This document shows positions 5,118 to 6,195 of a DNA stretch of 6,195 nt, piece by piece (the stretch's first letter is position 1; every line of letters starts with the position of its first letter). Origin of the DNA: Opitutia bacterium (GTDB lineage: Bacteria > Verrucomicrobiota > Verrucomicrobiae > Opitutales > UBA953); assembly GCA_947488485.1 (NCBI GenBank), contig CANKZO010000138.1:1-6195 (forward strand). The letters are read 5' to 3'. The notes beneath the pieces were generated by a model. That model did no database searches. It was not told the origin of the DNA and saw only the letters and a list, made by a program, of their open reading frames with translations. Both the position numbers and the translations under genes were made by a program.

Positions 5118-6195
5118 ATGCCCCGCATCCTGGCCCTCACCTGCCTCCTGCTGCTCTCCGTCTCTTTGCGCGCGGGCGGATTATTCGACGCCGGCGTCTG
5201 GGCGCCGATCATGCTCCCGGCTGAGCCCGAGGTCGATGAACTCTCCGCCGCGCGCACGCTTGCCGATTGGTGCGAACGCGTGACCGGTGTCCGTCCGGAG
5301 ACCCGCTATGAAGCCAAGGGCGTCCGCAGCCCCGCGCTCGCCATCTATGTCGGCCGCACCGCCGCCGCCCGCTCGGCCGGCGTCAAGGCTCCCGCCGAAG
5401 AAGGCGACTCCGCCCGCCGCGCGGTCGTCGGTCAGTCAGTCTTCCTGCTCGGCAATAACCCGGGCGCGACCCGCATCGCGGTCGGCCGCTTCTGCGAACA
5501 GCATCTGGGCGTCTTCTTCGCCTTCCCCGGCGAACGCGGCGCCGACTGGCAGCTCCGCTATCAGATCGGGTTCCCCATCCCCGACGAATACCGTCCTGAT
5601 TTCCGCTGGCGCCAGCTGAGCGGGCTCAACGAACTCTCCGAAGACTGGGCCTTCTCCGTCGGCTTCGGCCGTACCCCGGCCTTCTCGCACGGGCTCTATC
5701 GCATCTTTGACCCGAATCTCTACAAGCAGGAGCCGATGCTCTTCCCGATGGTCGGCGGTAAATCCATCGAGCCCAAGGGCAACTCGCTCGACCCGAACCC
5801 GCACCTCGACAACCCCCGCGCCCCGGAGATCGGCGCCAAGTATGCGCGCGAATTCTTCAAGCAGAACCCTGACGCCTTCTCCGTCCCCTTCGGCGTCAAC
5901 GACACCCTGAAGTTCGACGACTCCGCGGAATCCGAAGGCTGGTATCGCGACCGCCCGGTACGTACGGACTATGTGTTCGGCTTCTATAATGCCGTCGCCG
6001 ATTCGGCGTGGGCGCCAGACGGCGACCTGAAGGGCGAGCGCCATGCCATCGGTGCGCTGGCCTATCTGCAGACCACGCGGGCGCCGTCCATCAAGCTCCG
6101 CCCCTCGATCTTCCCCTGGGTCTGCGCCGACCGCACCGCCTACGGTGATCCGGCTTTCGCCGCGCAGGACCGCGCGAATCTCGCTGCTTGGGCTA
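5118..6195 (+). CDS. Secreted DUF4838-type protein with alpha-glucuronidase-N-like region (3' end outside window)
   Basis: The frame stays open from ATG 5118 to the window end, 359 residues so far. Residues 1-19 form a signal peptide: basic R3, hydrophobic LALTCLLLLSV, then LRA with likely cleavage before GG. Residues about 35-140 resemble the N-terminal domain shared by GH67 alpha-glucuronidases and DUF4838 proteins: LADWCERVTGVRPE, then AIYVGRT (75-81), then RFCEQHLGVFFAFPG (124-138). From about 160 on it resembles DUF4838: HGL (191-193), DPNPHLDNP (225-233), NPDAFSVPFGVND (250-262) and LAYLQTTRAPSIKLRP (314-329). The cysteine pair often found after the 'ND' in such proteins is missing here. 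Proteins of this type are abundant in polysaccharide-degrading bacteria and are suspected glycan-active, but the activity is not established. The gene lies 434 bp after the operon and behind its terminator. There is no Shine-Dalgarno sequence before ATG 5118. The family call is from memory of motifs and is moderately sure. Confidence 0.75.
   Translation, partial: MPRILALTCLLLLSVSLRAGGLFDAGVWAPIMLPAEPEVDELSAARTLADWCERVTGVRPETRYEAKGVRSPALAIYVGRTAAARSAGVKAPAEEGDSARRAVVGQSVFLLGNNPGATRIAVGRFCEQHLGVFFAFPGERGADWQLRYQIGFPIPDEYRPDFRWRQLSGLNELSEDWAFSVGFGRTPAFSHGLYRIFDPNLYKQEPMLFPMVGGKSIEPKGNSLDPNPHLDNPRAPEIGAKYAREFFKQNPDAFSVPFGVNDTLKFDDSAESEGWYRDRPVRTDYVFGFYNAVADSAWAPDGDLKGERHAIGALAYLQTTRAPSIKLRPSIFPWVCADRTAYGDPAFAAQDRANLAAWA

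Noticed and set aside
5436..6044. 202-codon open frame on the minus strand
   Set aside because: It lies wholly opposite the DUF4838-type frame, which has a signal peptide and family motifs. Long antisense frames are expected in GC-rich coding DNA with biased third positions. The translation is low-complexity and rich in A, E, V and R, with no recognisable domain.

Overview
The window is the 3' end of a cell-surface or exopolysaccharide biosynthesis operon, a repeat-rich intergenic region, and the 5' part of a secreted carbohydrate-active-type gene. Moderately high to high GC, a start codon without a clear Shine-Dalgarno sequence at almost every gene, a DUF4838-type secreted protein and intergenic DNA packed with short direct repeats and GTAG-hairpin elements together suggest a Verrucomicrobiota bacterium, perhaps of the Opitutaceae. 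That placement is an inference from style; no marker gene is present.

Region 1 (1-4683) holds five tightly packed plus-strand genes. They are the C-terminal half of a Wzx-type flippase, a GT2 glycosyltransferase, a GT4 glycosyltransferase, an FkbM-family methyltransferase and a second GT4 glycosyltransferase. Gene junctions are an 8-nt overlap, a 4-nt ATGA overlap, and gaps of 10 and 9 nt, so one transcript is likely. Together they would build an undecaprenyl-linked oligosaccharide on the cytoplasmic face (three glycosyltransferases), methylate it (FkbM) and flip it across the membrane (Wzx). No polymerase, ligase or priming transferase is visible here. Base composition breaks sharply inside the flippase, from about 70% GC in bases 1-120 to about 50% after roughly base 130, and rises again along the operon. 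This mosaic pattern suggests exchange of the locus by recombination.

Region 2 (4684-5117) has no credible gene. It begins with a strong rho-independent terminator that closes the operon. It then carries three copies of a hairpin element that starts with GGTAGGG: one on the plus strand, and two on the minus strand that match each other at 25 of 30 bases. The first two face each other around a perfect 21-bp palindrome, forming a 113-bp REPIN/BIME-like unit. The rest is short direct-repeat DNA with GCCACC, TTTGCAC and GGGCCTC units. The covariation between the hairpins is the most interesting signal in the window.

Region 3 (5118 to the end) is a gene open at its 3' end. It encodes a signal peptide, an alpha-glucuronidase-N-terminal-like region and a DUF4838-like region. 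It lies beyond the terminator and behind its own leader, so it is probably a separate transcription unit unrelated to the operon.
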